From NCBI RefSeq assembly GCF_016863275.1, contig NZ_BOOO01000013.1, positions 186,001 through 250,000 on the forward strand: a DNA stretch of 64,000 nucleotides, in the 5' to 3' direction. The stretch is from Planotetraspora mira. GTDB taxonomy: Bacteria; Actinomycetota; Actinomycetes; Streptosporangiales; Streptosporangiaceae. Made by a program: the position numbers and the translations under genes. The stretch's first letter is position 1; each line of letters opens with the position of its first letter. The notes beneath the pieces were generated by a model. The model had not been told where the DNA came from, searched no databases, and was given only the letters and a program-made list of their open reading frames with translations. Shown here piece by piece: positions 1-9,204 of the stretch.

Positions 1-82
1 CGTCCCGTTGCATCCCCTGTGGGGGTCCCAATACCACCGCCCGTCCGCGTCATTGGAGGCGGACATGGTCTTAGGAGGAGAC

Positions 83-922
83 ATGGCGGAACGGTTCGCA
101 AACCGAGGGCTGCTGGGCGAGCTGGCGGCCGAGTTCGCGGGGACGCTGATCCTGATCCTCTTCGGCACGGGCGTCGTCGCCCAGGTCGTCGGCGGCGGGA
201 TCGGCGACCACGACAGCATCGCATGGGCGTGGGGACTCGCGGTCGTCCTCGGTGTCTACACGGCGTCCCGCGTCAGCGGCGCCCATCTCAACCCCGCGGT
301 GACCGTGGCCCTGGCCGTCTTCAAAGGGTTCTCCTGGCGCAAGGTCCTTCCGTACGCCCTGGCGCAGACCCTCGGCGCGTTCCTCGCGGCGCTGATCGTG
401 CGATGGAACTACAGCGAGGTCCTGGCCAAGGTCGACCCCGGGCACACCGTCAAGACGCAGGGGGTCTTCTCGACCCTGCCGGGCAACGGCACGCTGCCGG
501 TCCACATGTGGGGCGGCTTCCGCGACCAGATCATCGGCACCGCCATCCTCCTGTTCCTGATCCTCGCCGTCACCGACGTCCGCAACTCCGCCCCGCTCGC
601 CAACCTGGCGCCGTTCATCGTCGGCCTGATCGTGGTGGCGATCGGCATGGCCTGGGGGACGAACGCCGGTTACGCGATCAACCCCGCCCGTGACTTCGGC
701 CCCCGCCTCGCCTCGTTCCTGACGGGGTATGGAACCGCCTGGCGCGACCAGTACGGTGACCTCTATTTCTGGGTGCCGATCGTCGCGCCCCTCATCGGCG
801 GCGTCATCGGCGCAGGCCTCTACCAACTTCTGGTCGACCGCTTCCTGCCGCGTGAGGGAGCGCCTGAGCCGGGCCGCACCCCGCCGCCGGCCGACTACGA
901 GGCCGCGACGGCCGCCCGCTGA
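83..922 (+). CDS. glpF: Glycerol facilitator / aquaporin
   Basis: Membrane channel of the MIP family that lets glycerol cross the cytoplasmic membrane by facilitated diffusion. The protein has about 279 residues with six hydrophobic segments and two half-helices carrying the NPA boxes, at residues 70-72 (in HLNPAV) and 200-202 (in INPARD); Asp after the second NPA-Arg favours a glycerol-type pore. An upstream in-frame ATG at 8 would add 25 residues, but ATG 83 has AGGAGG at 73-78 just in front and starts where family members start. glpK follows after 55 bp and glpD after that, so the three read as one glycerol operon. The C-terminal tail is Pro/Ala-rich and cytosolic. The promoter lies at or beyond the window edge. 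Confidence 0.93.
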   Translation: MAERFANRGLLGELAAEFAGTLILILFGTGVVAQVVGGGIGDHDSIAWAWGLAVVLGVYTASRVSGAHLNPAVTVALAVFKGFSWRKVLPYALAQTLGAFLAALIVRWNYSEVLAKVDPGHTVKTQGVFSTLPGNGTLPVHMWGGFRDQIIGTAILLFLILAVTDVRNSAPLANLAPFIVGLIVVAIGMAWGTNAGYAINPARDFGPRLASFLTGYGTAWRDQYGDLYFWVPIVAPLIGGVIGAGLYQLLVDRFLPREGAPEPGRTPPPADYEAATAAR

Positions 923-977
923 TTCCCGACCCGGTATTAGATCGGTGTGACCCCACGACACGAGAGGCAGACGAACG

Positions 978-2486
978 ATGGCCGACTTCGTCGGAGCGAT
1001 CGACCAGGGCACGACGAGCACCCGTTTCATGATCTTCGATCACGGCGGCAACGAGGTGGCCCGCCACCAACTGGAGCACGAGCAGATCCTTCCCCAGGCG
1101 GGCTGGGTCGAGCACAACCCCACCGAGATCTGGGAGCGGACCCGCGCCGTCGCCGACACCGCGATGCGCGTGGCCAATCTGCACACCTCCGACCTCGCCG
1201 CGCTCGGCATCACCAACCAGCGGGAGACGGCGGTCGTGTGGGACCGCCGCACCGGCCGGCCGTACTACAACGCGATCGTCTGGCAAGACACCCGGACCGA
1301 CCGCATCGCCGCGGCACTGGAGCGCGAGGGCAAGGGAGACGTCATCCGGCGTAAGGCGGGCCTGCCCCCGGCCACGTACTTCTCGGCCGGCAAGATCCAG
1401 TGGATCCTCGAGAACGTCGACGGCGTCCGCGAGGCGGCCGAGCGCGGTGACGCGATCTTCGGCAACACCGACACGTGGCTGCTGTGGAACCTCACGGGCG
1501 GCGTCGACGGCGGTGTGCACGTCACCGACCCCACCAACGCCAGCCGCACGATGCTGATGAACCTGGAAACGCTCGACTGGGACGACGAGCTGCTCTCCTT
1601 CTTCGACATCCCCCGCCAGATGCTTCCGGAGATCAAGCCGTCGTCCAACCCCGACCTGTACGGCACCACCCGCCTGCTGGGCGGGGAGCTGGCGCTGTCC
1701 GGCGACCTCGGCGACCAGCAGGCGGCGACGGTCGGGCAGGTCTGCTTCGAGCCCGGCACCGCCAAGAACACCTACGGCACCGGCAACTTCCTGCTGCTGA
1801 ACACCGGCACCGAGCCGGTGCGCTCGCAGAACGGCCTGCTGACCACGGTCTGCTACCAGTTCGGCGACGCCAAGCCGGTCTACGCGCTGGAGGGGTCGAT
1901 CGCGGTCACGGGCTCGGCCGTGCAGTGGCTGCGCGACCAGCTCGGGATCATCTCGGGCGCCGCGCAGAGTGAGGCGCTGGCCCGGCAGGTCGAGGACAAC
2001 GGCGGCGTGTACTTCGTGCCCGCCTTCTCGGGCCTGTTCGCCCCCTACTGGCGGTCGGACGCCCGCGGCGCGATCGTCGGGCTGTCGCGGTTCAACACCA
2101 ACGCCCACCTGGCGCGGGCGACCCTGGAGTCGATCTGCTACCAGACCCGCGACGTCGTCGAGGCCATGCAGCAGGACTCCGGAGTCGTCCTCGACGTGCT
2201 GCGCGTCGACGGCGGCGTGACCGCGAACGAGCTGTGCATGCAGATGCAGGCCGACATCCTCGGCGTGCCGGTGTCGAGGCCGGTCGTGGCCGAGACCACC
2301 GCGCTCGGCGCGGCCTACGCCGCCGGGCTCGCCGTCGGTTTCTGGCAGTCCACCGACGACCTCAAGCAGAACTGGAACGAGGCCCGCCGCTGGGAGAGCC
2401 AGTGGAACGACGAGCAGCGCGAGCGCGGCTACGCCGGCTGGAAGAAGGCCGTCACCCGCACCCTCGACTGGGTCGACGTCCAGTGA
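978..2486 (+). CDS. glpK: Glycerol kinase
   Basis: FGGY-family carbohydrate kinase that phosphorylates glycerol to sn-glycerol 3-phosphate, trapping it in the cytosol. At 502 residues it has the usual family length. The N-terminal phosphate-binding loop IDQGTTSTR is at residues 8-16. The conserved block around [16 protein letters not shown] and the C-terminal RVDGGVTAN segment are intact. It sits between glpF and glpD on the same strand, giving the standard uptake, phosphorylation and oxidation order. No frameshift or missing motif is seen. Very secure. Confidence 0.97.
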   Translation: MADFVGAIDQGTTSTRFMIFDHGGNEVARHQLEHEQILPQAGWVEHNPTEIWERTRAVADTAMRVANLHTSDLAALGITNQRETAVVWDRRTGRPYYNAIVWQDTRTDRIAAALEREGKGDVIRRKAGLPPATYFSAGKIQWILENVDGVREAAERGDAIFGNTDTWLLWNLTGGVDGGVHVTDPTNASRTMLMNLETLDWDDELLSFFDIPRQMLPEIKPSSNPDLYGTTRLLGGELALSGDLGDQQAATVGQVCFEPGTAKNTYGTGNFLLLNTGTEPVRSQNGLLTTVCYQFGDAKPVYALEGSIAVTGSAVQWLRDQLGIISGAAQSEALARQVEDNGGVYFVPAFSGLFAPYWRSDARGAIVGLSRFNTNAHLARATLESICYQTRDVVEAMQQDSGVVLDVLRVDGGVTANELCMQMQADILGVPVSRPVVAETTALGAAYAAGLAVGFWQSTDDLKQNWNEARRWESQWNDEQRERGYAGWKKAVTRTLDWVDVQ

Positions 2487-2492
2487 AACGTC

Positions 2493-2530
2493 GCCGGGCC
2501 GCCTGCCTGTCAGACAGGCGGCCGCCCGGC
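2493..2530. terminator. Hairpin between glpK and glpD
   Basis: The 78-bp glpK-glpD gap holds a GC-rich inverted repeat: outer arms GCCGGGC/GCCCGGC and inner arms CCGCCTG/CAGGCGG, with an overlapping CCTGTC/GACAGG palindrome at the tip. No T-run follows. It could attenuate readthrough, protect the upstream mRNA end, or be a partial terminator that lowers glpD expression relative to glpFK. Confidence 0.5.
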
Positions 2531-2564
2531 ACCTCCCCTCGATCAATGAGGAGCTCGAAACACG

Positions 2565-4346
2565 ATGTCTGAATATTCGGGGCCGACTTCCGTGCCATCC
2601 CTGGAGCCCACTCCAGGACCGTCTCGCGGGCCGGTGCTGGGACCCCGGTACCGGGCGGCGGCGCTGCGCACCCTCGGCGAGCACGAGTTCGACGTGCTCG
2701 TCGTGGGTGGCGGCGTCGTGGGGGCGGGAGCCGCGCTCGACGCGGTCTCCCGCGGCCTGTCCGTCGCCCTTGTGGAGGCCCGCGATCTGGCGGCGGGCAC
2801 GTCCAGCCGGTCGAGCAAGCTGATCCACGGTGGCCTGCGCTACCTGGAACAGCTCGACTTCCGGCTGGTGCGCGAGGCGCTCAAGGAGCGAGGCCTGCTG
2901 GTGACCCGGCTGGCGCCGCACCTCGTCCGGCCGGTCTCCTTCCTCTACCCGCTGACCCACCGGGTCTGGGAACGGTTCTACGTCGGCGCCGGGATCACCC
3001 TGTACGACACGCTCGCCGGGTCCTGGGGACTGCGGCGTCACCGCCAGCTCAGCCTGCGGCGGACGCTGGAGAAGGCCCCCGCGCTGCGCAAGGACGCGCT
3101 CGTCGGATCCATCCAGTACTACGACGCGCAGGTCGACGACGCCCGGTTCACCATGATGGTCGCCAGGACCGCCGCCCAGTACGGGGCCTGCGTCACCACG
3201 AGGACACCGGTGATCGGCTTCCTCCGCGAGGGCGCCCGGGTGACCGGGGCGCGCGTGCGCGACCTGGAGAGCGGTGCCGAGATCGAGGTCAGGGCCCGGG
3301 AGGTGATCAACGCCACCGGCGTCTGGACCGACGAACTGCAGCGGCTGGCCGGCGTGGAGGGCACCGCGACGGCGAGGCCCACCGAGGGAGTGTCCGTACG
3401 CGCGTCCAAGGGCGTGCACGTAGTGGTGCCGCGCGACCGGATCAGGCTCGACACGGGGCTCATCCTGAAGACCGAGAAGAGCGTGCTCTTCGTCATCCCG
3501 TGGGGGGCGCACTGGATCGTCGGGACCACCGACACCGCGTGGGACCTGGACAAGGCCGAGCCGTCCGCGACCAACGCGGACATCGACTACATCCTCGACC
3601 ACGTCAACGCCGTGCTGAAGACCCCGCTGACGACCGATGACATCGAGGGCGTCTACGTGGGCCTGCGCCCGCTCATCGGGCAGTCGGGCGCGAACACCGT
3701 CAAGCTCTCCCGCGAGCACGCCGTGACCAGGCCGCTCCCCGGTCTGACGGTCGTCGCAGGCGGAAAGTACACCACCTACCGGATCATGGCCAAGGACGCC
3801 GTCGACGCCGCGGTCAGGCACCTGGGCGAGGCCGTACCCGCGTCGATCACCCAGCGGGTCCCGATCATCGGCGCGGCCGGGTTCGAGGCCGTGCGCAACA
3901 ACAAGAGGCGGCTCGCGGAGCGGGCCGGGCTCCCGGTCGGGCGCGTGGAGCACCTCCTGCACCGGTACGGCTCTCGCACGGAGGAACTCCTCGAGATCAT
4001 CGGGATGGCGCCCGGTCTCGGCGACCCGATTCCGGGCGCGGAGGCCTACCTCAAGGTCGAGGCGGTGTACGCGGCCTCGCACGAGGGCGCGCTGCACCTG
4101 GAGGACGTCCTGGTCCGCCGCACTCGCATCTTCATCGAGGAACGCGACCACGGGCTGGAGGCCGCGGGGGAGATCGCGGAACTCCTGGCGCCGATCCTCG
4201 GCTGGGACGTCGACCGGACGAAGAGGGAGATCGACGATTATCGGCAGTATGTCCAGGCCGACACCGCGTCCCGGCGGGAGCCGGACGACGCCGCCGCGAA
4301 CGCCGTACGGCTGCGCGGTCTGACGCCGTCGGAGGCGATGAGCTGA
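2565..4346 (+). CDS. glpD: Aerobic glycerol-3-phosphate dehydrogenase
   Basis: FAD-dependent, membrane-associated enzyme that oxidises sn-glycerol 3-phosphate to dihydroxyacetone phosphate and passes electrons to quinone. The protein has 593 residues. The FAD-binding loop VVGGGVVGAGAALD lies near residues 46-59 and is followed by the family block GTSSRSSKLIHGGLRYLEQ. The C-terminal DAO_C domain is complete. A Pro/Gly-rich leader of about 35 residues precedes the flavin domain. The start ATG has GAGGAG at 2548-2553, 11 bp upstream, which is a slightly long spacing. It is the last gene of the glp operon and is followed by a strong terminator. Confidence 0.96.
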   Translation: MSEYSGPTSVPSLEPTPGPSRGPVLGPRYRAAALRTLGEHEFDVLVVGGGVVGAGAALDAVSRGLSVALVEARDLAAGTSSRSSKLIHGGLRYLEQLDFRLVREALKERGLLVTRLAPHLVRPVSFLYPLTHRVWERFYVGAGITLYDTLAGSWGLRRHRQLSLRRTLEKAPALRKDALVGSIQYYDAQVDDARFTMMVARTAAQYGACVTTRTPVIGFLREGARVTGARVRDLESGAEIEVRAREVINATGVWTDELQRLAGVEGTATARPTEGVSVRASKGVHVVVPRDRIRLDTGLILKTEKSVLFVIPWGAHWIVGTTDTAWDLDKAEPSATNADIDYILDHVNAVLKTPLTTDDIEGVYVGLRPLIGQSGANTVKLSREHAVTRPLPGLTVVAGGKYTTYRIMAKDAVDAAVRHLGEAVPASITQRVPIIGAAGFEAVRNNKRRLAERAGLPVGRVEHLLHRYGSRTEELLEIIGMAPGLGDPIPGAEAYLKVEAVYAASHEGALHLEDVLVRRTRIFIEERDHGLEAAGEIAELLAPILGWDVDRTKREIDDYRQYVQADTASRREPDDAAANAVRLRGLTPSEAMS

Positions 4347-4445
4347 TCATGGGCTGACCCGCCGGGGTCGCCGTCCCGGCGGTGGCGGCGGGCGGGCCCG
4401 GCCGGCATCACGAAGGGACCGTGATGCGGGCCCGGCAGGAATCAC

Positions 4446-4486
4446 AAAGGGGCCGGCGATCGACACGTGCGATCGCCGGCCCCTTT
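4446..4486. terminator. Bidirectional terminator, glpD / aldo-keto reductase
   Basis: A perfect 17-bp stem (4446-4462 with 4470-4486) and a 7-base loop, with arms beginning AAAGGGG and ending CCCCTTT. It lies between two convergent genes, so A- and T-tracts serve both directions. Confidence 0.85.
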
Positions 4487-4524
4487 CGTGTGCCCGGTCC
4501 TATACGGTCACCGGTTTCACCTGC

Positions 4525-5385
4525 TCAGTTGGCGTCCAGCCGGGCGAGCTCGTCCGCCGACAGCTTGAGGTCGACGGCCTCGGCCGAGTCGCGGGCCGTC
4601 TCCGGACGCGAGGAACCGGGGATGGGGATCACGACCGGGGCCTTGGCCAGCAGCCACGCCAGGCAGACCTGCTGCGGGCTGACGCCGTGCTCCTGTGCCA
4701 CCTCGGCGAAGGGGGCGAAGCGGGAGCCCAGCTCGCCCGCGCGCGAGATGCCGCCGAGCGGGGCCCACGGCAGGAAGGCGATGCCCATCTCCGCGCACAG
4801 GTCCAGCTCGGGCTCGCTCGAGCGGAAGGCGGGGGAGAACTGGTTCTGCACGCTCACCAGCCGGCCGCCGAGGATCTCGTTCGCCGTGCGGATCTGCTCG
4901 GGGTTCGCGTTCGAGATGCCGGCCATGCGGATCTTCCCCGCGTCCAGCAGGTCGCGGACCGCGCCGACGGAGTCCTCGTACGGAACGGTCGGGTCGGGAC
5001 GGTGGAACTGGTAGAGCCCGATCACGTCCACGCCCAGCCGCTTCAGCGAGGCGTCCGCGGCCTGCCTGATGTGCTCGGGCGATCCGTCGACCGTCCAGGA
5101 GCCGTCGCCCGGGCGGAGGTGGCCGCCCTTGGTGGCGACCAGCACCTCGGAGGTGTCGCCGCCGTAGCTCGCCAGCGCCCGCGCGATCAGGGACTCGTTG
5201 TGGCCGACCTCATCCGCGTGGATGTGGTAGGCGTCTGCGGTGTCGATCAGAGTCACGCCTGCGTCGAGCGCCGCGTGGATGGCCGCGATCGAGCGCGACT
5301 CGTCCGGGCGTCCTTCGATCGACATGGGCATGCCGCCGAGGCCGATCGCGCCGACCTGGACGTCGCCGATGTTGCGGGTCTGCAT
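4525..5385 (-). CDS. Aldo/keto reductase
   Basis: NADPH-dependent (beta/alpha)8-barrel oxidoreductase of 286 residues. The catalytic tetrad is visible: Asp48 and Tyr53 in LIDTADAY, Lys86 in VATKGG and His128 in YQFHRPDP. The C-terminal cofactor segment IPIPGSSRPE is also present. The substrate is unknown; the sequence resembles general actinobacterial AKRs acting on small aldehydes or ketones. It lies downstream of the E1-E2 genes on the same strand but is separated from them by a strong hairpin at 5421-5455, so it is probably transcribed on its own. Confidence 0.88.
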   Translation of the reverse strand: MQTRNIGDVQVGAIGLGGMPMSIEGRPDESRSIAAIHAALDAGVTLIDTADAYHIHADEVGHNESLIARALASYGGDTSEVLVATKGGHLRPGDGSWTVDGSPEHIRQAADASLKRLGVDVIGLYQFHRPDPTVPYEDSVGAVRDLLDAGKIRMAGISNANPEQIRTANEILGGRLVSVQNQFSPAFRSSEPELDLCAEMGIAFLPWAPLGGISRAGELGSRFAPFAEVAQEHGVSPQQVCLAWLLAKAPVVIPIPGSSRPETARDSAEAVDLKLSADELARLDAN

Positions 5386-5420
5386 CTGAATCCCCCAAAA
5401 ACGACACGTACTCTTCTGCT

Positions 5421-5455
5421 CCTCCGCGGGCCGGAGTGACTCCGGCCCGCGGAGG
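5421..5455 (-). terminator. Terminator after E2 gene
   Basis: A perfect 15-bp GC-rich stem (5421-5435 with 5441-5455) with a 5-base loop lies 65 bp past the E2 stop and 36 bp before the aldo/keto reductase start. It lacks a long T-run but should end or strongly reduce the dehydrogenase transcript. Confidence 0.7.
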
Positions 5456-5519
5456 ACGGGTCTCGCTCGACTCTAGTGATTGAAATCCGGAGTATCGCGC
5501 CGGGGCCCCGGCATCCGAA

Positions 5520-6869
5520 TCAGGCGAGGATCCGCACGGGGTTCTCGACCAGGGAGAGGAAGGCCCGCATCCACTCGGCGGCGACCACGCCGTCGACGGG
5601 GCGATGGTCCACCGAGAGCGTCACCCGCATGACCGTGCCGACCTCGAGCGCGCCGTCCTGGACGACCGGCTCCTGACGAGCCGCGCCGACGGCGAGGATC
5701 GCGGCCTGCGGCGGGTTGATGATGGCGGCGAAGTCCTCGGTGCCGTACATGCCGAGGTTCGTCACGCTGATCGCGCCGCCCTCCAACTCGTCCTGCCGGA
5801 GCCGCCCGGTCCTGGCCCGCTCGGCGAAGTCCCTGACGGCCGTGGCCACGGACGAGACGGTCATCCGCTCCACGGACCTGAGCACCGGCGTCACCAGGCC
5901 GCGCTCGGTCGCGATCGCCACCGACACGTCGACCGAGGAGAACGACCGGACCGCGTCCGGCGTCCAGATGACGTTCATCGCCGGGACCAGCAGGTGGGCT
6001 CCGGCGACGGCCTTGATCACCAGGTCGTTGACGGAGACGCGGACGGGGGCGCCGTCGTTCAGCTCCTCCCGCAGGCGCAGCAACCTGTCGACCCGTGCGG
6101 TCCCGCGCAGGTAGAAGTGGGGGGTCGTCTGCTTGCTCTCGGTCAGCCGTGAGGCGACGGCCCTGCGGATCCGCGAGTGGGGGATCTCGGTGAAGGCCGG
6201 GGTGCCCGTCACCGGGCCCGTCACGGGGGCCGTCGGCGTGCCCACCGCCGTCGCGGGGGACGCCGCCGGGCTCGTCAGGGCCGCGGCCGGGGGCGCCGCG
6301 ATGACCGGCGCGGCCCGGTCCCGGCTCGCGATCGCCGCCTCCACGTCCCTGCGGATGATCCGCCCGTTCGGGCCCGTGCCGGTGATCTGCTCGTACGGCA
6401 GGCCCGCCTCCTTGGCCATCCGGCGGGCGAGAGGGCTGGAGAAGACCCTCCCCTTCCTCGTCCCGTTGGCCGTACCGGCCGCCGGTGCCTGAGCGGGGGC
6501 CGCGCCGGCGAGGGAGGAGGGCGCCGGCGCGGAGTCGTTGGCGGCGGGGGAGCCCGATGCGGTGGCGCTCGCCCCGGGTGAGGTCACGCCGAGCTCGGCG
6601 AGCAGGGCGTCGACGTCGGCTGCCTTCTCGCCGGGTCCGCCGATGACCGCGATGGGGGAGCCGACCTCGACCCCCGCCCCCTCGGGGACCAGGGTCTTCA
6701 GGATGACGCCGTCGGTGTCGGCCTCGACGTCCGCCACGGCCTTCTCGGTCTCGACGGTGGCGATCACATCGCCCTTGGCGTACGGAGTGCCCTCCGGGAG
6801 CGGCCATCCCTGGAGGACGGCCTCGACCGCGTTGGCGGCCAGTTCTGGCATGCGCAGGAGCTTGGCCAT
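5520..6869 (-). CDS. 2-oxoacid dehydrogenase E2 (dihydrolipoyl acyltransferase)
   Basis: Core acyltransferase of a 2-oxoacid (or acetoin) dehydrogenase complex; it moves the acyl group from E1 to CoA by a swinging lipoyl arm. In order: a lipoyl domain (residues 1-77, modified Lys43 in VETEKAVAD), an Ala/Pro linker, the E3-binding domain (about 139-178, SSPLARRMAKEAGLPYE), a second Ala/Pro/Thr linker, and the catalytic domain ending with the HRPVDG active-site motif near residue 420. The ATG at 6869 follows the E1 stop by 11 bp, with GAGGGG as ribosome site. No E3 gene is nearby, so a chromosomal lipoamide dehydrogenase must serve it. Substrate (pyruvate, branched-chain oxoacid or acetoin) cannot be told from sequence. 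Confidence 0.92.
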   Translation of the reverse strand: MAKLLRMPELAANAVEAVLQGWPLPEGTPYAKGDVIATVETEKAVADVEADTDGVILKTLVPEGAGVEVGSPIAVIGGPGEKAADVDALLAELGVTSPGASATASGSPAANDSAPAPSSLAGAAPAQAPAAGTANGTRKGRVFSSPLARRMAKEAGLPYEQITGTGPNGRIIRRDVEAAIASRDRAAPVIAAPPAAALTSPAASPATAVGTPTAPVTGPVTGTPAFTEIPHSRIRRAVASRLTESKQTTPHFYLRGTARVDRLLRLREELNDGAPVRVSVNDLVIKAVAGAHLLVPAMNVIWTPDAVRSFSSVDVSVAIATERGLVTPVLRSVERMTVSSVATAVRDFAERARTGRLRQDELEGGAISVTNLGMYGTEDFAAIINPPQAAILAVGAARQEPVVQDGALEVGTVMRVTLSVDHRPVDGVVAAEWMRAFLSLVENPVRILA

Positions 6870-6880
6870 GTCGGGACCCC

Positions 6881-9061
6881 TCAGTACCGCGTGATCTCGG
6901 TGAGCTTGGCGGCCACTTCTTCGGTCCTCGCGATGGCCGCACGCTCGAGGACCTTGCTGATGCTGGGTGACGCCTCGCTGCCGGTCACCCGCTCGACCGG
7001 CTGGTCGAGCCAGTCGAAGAAGCGGCGCTGTATCTCGTCGGCGAGCCAGCCGCCGTACGACGTGCCGACCGCTCCCTGCTCCGCGATGAGCACGCGGTTG
7101 GTCTTCCGGATGCTCTCGCCGATGGTGTCCCAGTCGATGCTCGCGCGGTCGAGCCAGCGCAGGTCGATCACCTCGGCGTCGACGTCGCCGAGGGACTCGA
7201 CGGCCTCCAGGACGTAGTTGGTCATCGCGAGGTAGGAGATGACGGTGAGCTGCGATCCGGACCGGCGGACCGCGGCCTTGCCGACGGGGATGCAGTAGTC
7301 GAGGTCGTCGACCGGGCCGTCGCCCGACGACGCGTAGAGGTCGACGTGCTCCAGGACGACCACGGGATCCTTGCACCGCAGCGCGCTGTTCATCAGGCCC
7401 ACGTAGTCGAAGGGGGTCGAGGGGGCGACGATGCGCCAGCCCGCCGCGGTCGCGAAGATCCCGGCGGGGTCCATCGAGTGTTGCGAGCCATAGCCGGTGC
7501 CCATCGCGACCTTGCTGCGGAGCACGAAGGGGACCTCGCCGTCGCCCCCGAACATGTGCCTGGCCTTGCCGATCTGGTTGAAGAGCTGGTCGGCGGCGAC
7601 CCACATGAAGTCCGCGTACATGAACTCGACCACGGGCTTGTAACGACCGTCGAGCGCGACCCCGCCGCCGAGGCCGGCGAAGGCGTTCTCGCTGATCGGA
7701 GTGCCGAGGACCCGGTCGGGATAGGCCTGCTTGAGCCCGCGGGTGGCGCCGTTGGTGCCGCCGCCCAGCCGGTGCACGTCCTCGCCCATGACGACGACGG
7801 TCTCGTCGGTCTCCATCCGGCGCCCCATCACCCGTGCGACGGCGTCGATGAACTTCTGATCGGCGACCTCGCCCGTGAACGACTCGCGGTCGGCCATCCT
7901 GGCTCCGGCGAACTCGCCGAGGTCACCGCGGATCCCCACGTCCGCGAAGGCCGGGTCGGGCCACTCGTCCGGCTTGATCCGCCGCTGGCCGTCCTTCCCG
8001 CCGGGAAGGGGTTCCAGGAGCACGTCGCCGAGGTCGGCCATCAGCGCCTTGGCCCGTTCGGTGACGGCGTCGATCTCGGCGTCGCCGAGGATGCCGCGCC
8101 GTACCAGGTGGCCGGAGAGCTGCCTGATCGGATCCCGGTCGCGCCAGGCCTTCTCCTCTTCCTTGGTCCGGTAGCCGAACGCGCTGCCGGGGAAGGGGCC
8201 GTTCTGGTGGAAGTAGCGGTAGACGTCGGCCTCGATCACCGTCGGGCCCCTGCCGTCCCGCATGTGGGCGAGCGCCTCCCGCATGGCGAGGTGGACCGCG
8301 AGTGGATCCATTCCGTCGACCTTCCAGCTGGGGATCCCGAAGCCGGGCCCGCGTGCCGACAGCCGGGGCTCACCGGTGGCCTCCTCGACGTTGGTCGAGA
8401 CGGCGTAGCGGTTGTTCTCGATGAAGAAGCACAGAGGCAGGTGCCACGCCGAGGCCAGGTTGAGCGTCTCGAGCGTGGAGCCGATGTTGGCGGCGCCGTC
8501 GCCGAAGTAGGTCACCGCCACCGCGTCGGTACCCGCCTGCCGGTGCGCCCAGGCGGATCCGGCCGCGAGCGGGACGCCGCCGCCGACGATGGCGTTCGTG
8601 CCGATGGCGCCGGCCTCCTTCCACTGCAGGTGCATGGAGCCGCCGCGGCCGTGACTGAAGCCGCGGTCGAGGCCGCAGATCTCGGCGAGGCTCTTGAGCA
8701 GCACCGCGCGCACGTCGGCGGAGAACTCCTTGGTGGGGTCGATCCCCTTCGGCTCGACGTGGGCGAGCACCTTGGCGAGGAACTGGTGGTGACCCCGATG
8801 GGAGCCGTTGACGGTGTCGGCGCTGGTGAGGGGGAGGATCGAGCCGACGGCGCCGCCCTCCTGGCCGATGCTCGAGTGCGCGGGACCGTGGACCAGGCCC
8901 TCCCGGGCGAGGTCGAGGACGTACTCCTCGAAGGTCCTGATCAGCACGAGTTGGCTGAGCATCGACGTGAGCAGAGCCGGTTCGGCCGCGTCCCAGTCGG
9001 CTTCTGTGGCGACGATCTCGACCCACGGCGCGGCGGGTTCGAGCCGGTTGTGCTCGGTCAT
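6881..9061 (-). CDS. 2-oxoacid dehydrogenase E1, fused alpha and beta subunits
   Basis: Thiamine-diphosphate enzyme that decarboxylates a 2-oxoacid (or cleaves acetoin) and acylates the E2 lipoyl group. The 726-residue chain joins an alpha part (about 1-390; ThDP motif from GDGAANIG near 187 to the NN pair near 215) to a beta part (about 394-726; VVMGEDV, then GTPISENAFAGLGGG). These are separate subunits in most bacteria; fused forms are known in actinobacteria. Start chosen at ATG 9061 (MTEHNRL) with GGGAGAG upstream, rather than 9127. It is the first gene of the E1-E2 operon and is divergent from the VOC gene. Confidence 0.9.
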   Translation of the reverse strand: MTEHNRLEPAAPWVEIVATEADWDAAEPALLTSMLSQLVLIRTFEEYVLDLAREGLVHGPAHSSIGQEGGAVGSILPLTSADTVNGSHRGHHQFLAKVLAHVEPKGIDPTKEFSADVRAVLLKSLAEICGLDRGFSHGRGGSMHLQWKEAGAIGTNAIVGGGVPLAAGSAWAHRQAGTDAVAVTYFGDGAANIGSTLETLNLASAWHLPLCFFIENNRYAVSTNVEEATGEPRLSARGPGFGIPSWKVDGMDPLAVHLAMREALAHMRDGRGPTVIEADVYRYFHQNGPFPGSAFGYRTKEEEKAWRDRDPIRQLSGHLVRRGILGDAEIDAVTERAKALMADLGDVLLEPLPGGKDGQRRIKPDEWPDPAFADVGIRGDLGEFAGARMADRESFTGEVADQKFIDAVARVMGRRMETDETVVVMGEDVHRLGGGTNGATRGLKQAYPDRVLGTPISENAFAGLGGGVALDGRYKPVVEFMYADFMWVAADQLFNQIGKARHMFGGDGEVPFVLRSKVAMGTGYGSQHSMDPAGIFATAAGWRIVAPSTPFDYVGLMNSALRCKDPVVVLEHVDLYASSGDGPVDDLDYCIPVGKAAVRRSGSQLTVISYLAMTNYVLEAVESLGDVDAEVIDLRWLDRASIDWDTIGESIRKTNRVLIAEQGAVGTSYGGWLADEIQRRFFDWLDQPVERVTGSEASPSISKVLERAAIARTEEVAAKLTEITRY

Positions 9062-9071
9062 GACTCTCCCA

Positions 9072-9085
9072 TGCAATCGTTCGCA
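9072..9085. promoter_or_regulatory. LacI-type palindrome in E1 5' region
   Basis: TGCAATCGTTCGCA is a CG-centred near-palindrome (12 of 14 positions symmetric) 10 bp upstream of the E1 start. It shares the TGCAA-TCG core with the LacI-type boxes at 31698, 32889, 39477 and 39557, suggesting the same or a related regulator. Confidence 0.4.
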
Positions 9086-9106
9086 GGGCGTCAAGCGTGA
9101 CACAAA

Positions 9107-9116
9107 GTGGATCCAA
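9107..9116. promoter_or_regulatory. GGATCC palindrome, operator candidate 1
   Basis: GTGGATCCAA, a one-mismatch copy of the palindrome at 9171, in the divergent E1/VOC promoter region. Centres of the two copies are 64 bp apart. The GntR-FCD protein encoded at 9770 is the likely ligand. Confidence 0.45.
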
Positions 9117-9170
9117 TATCTAGCCACATGATGGTTGTGGACGCCGGTTTACCGGGCGGTCTATGCTAAT

Positions 9171-9180
9171 TTGGATCCAA
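9171..9180. promoter_or_regulatory. GGATCC palindrome, operator candidate 2
   Basis: TTGGATCCAA is a perfect 10-bp palindrome just after a -10-like TATGCT (9162-9167) and 25 bp before the VOC start, where a bound repressor would cover the transcription start. Confidence 0.5.
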
Positions 9181-9204
9181 TGTTCCCTCGTGGAGAGTTT
9201 CAGG

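Noticed and set aside
804-4151. Very long minus-strand open frame of 1115 codons opposite glpK and glpD
   Set aside because: It is an artefact of high GC at third codon positions of the real genes; its translation is Arg/Asp/Gly/Val-rich without any domain, and glpK and glpD are certain.
4343-4352. TGATCATG at the glpD stop, like the 53-bp repeat core
   Set aside because: Single copy with no second core 53 bp away; the match to TGATCATGCA breaks after eight bases, so it is probably chance.
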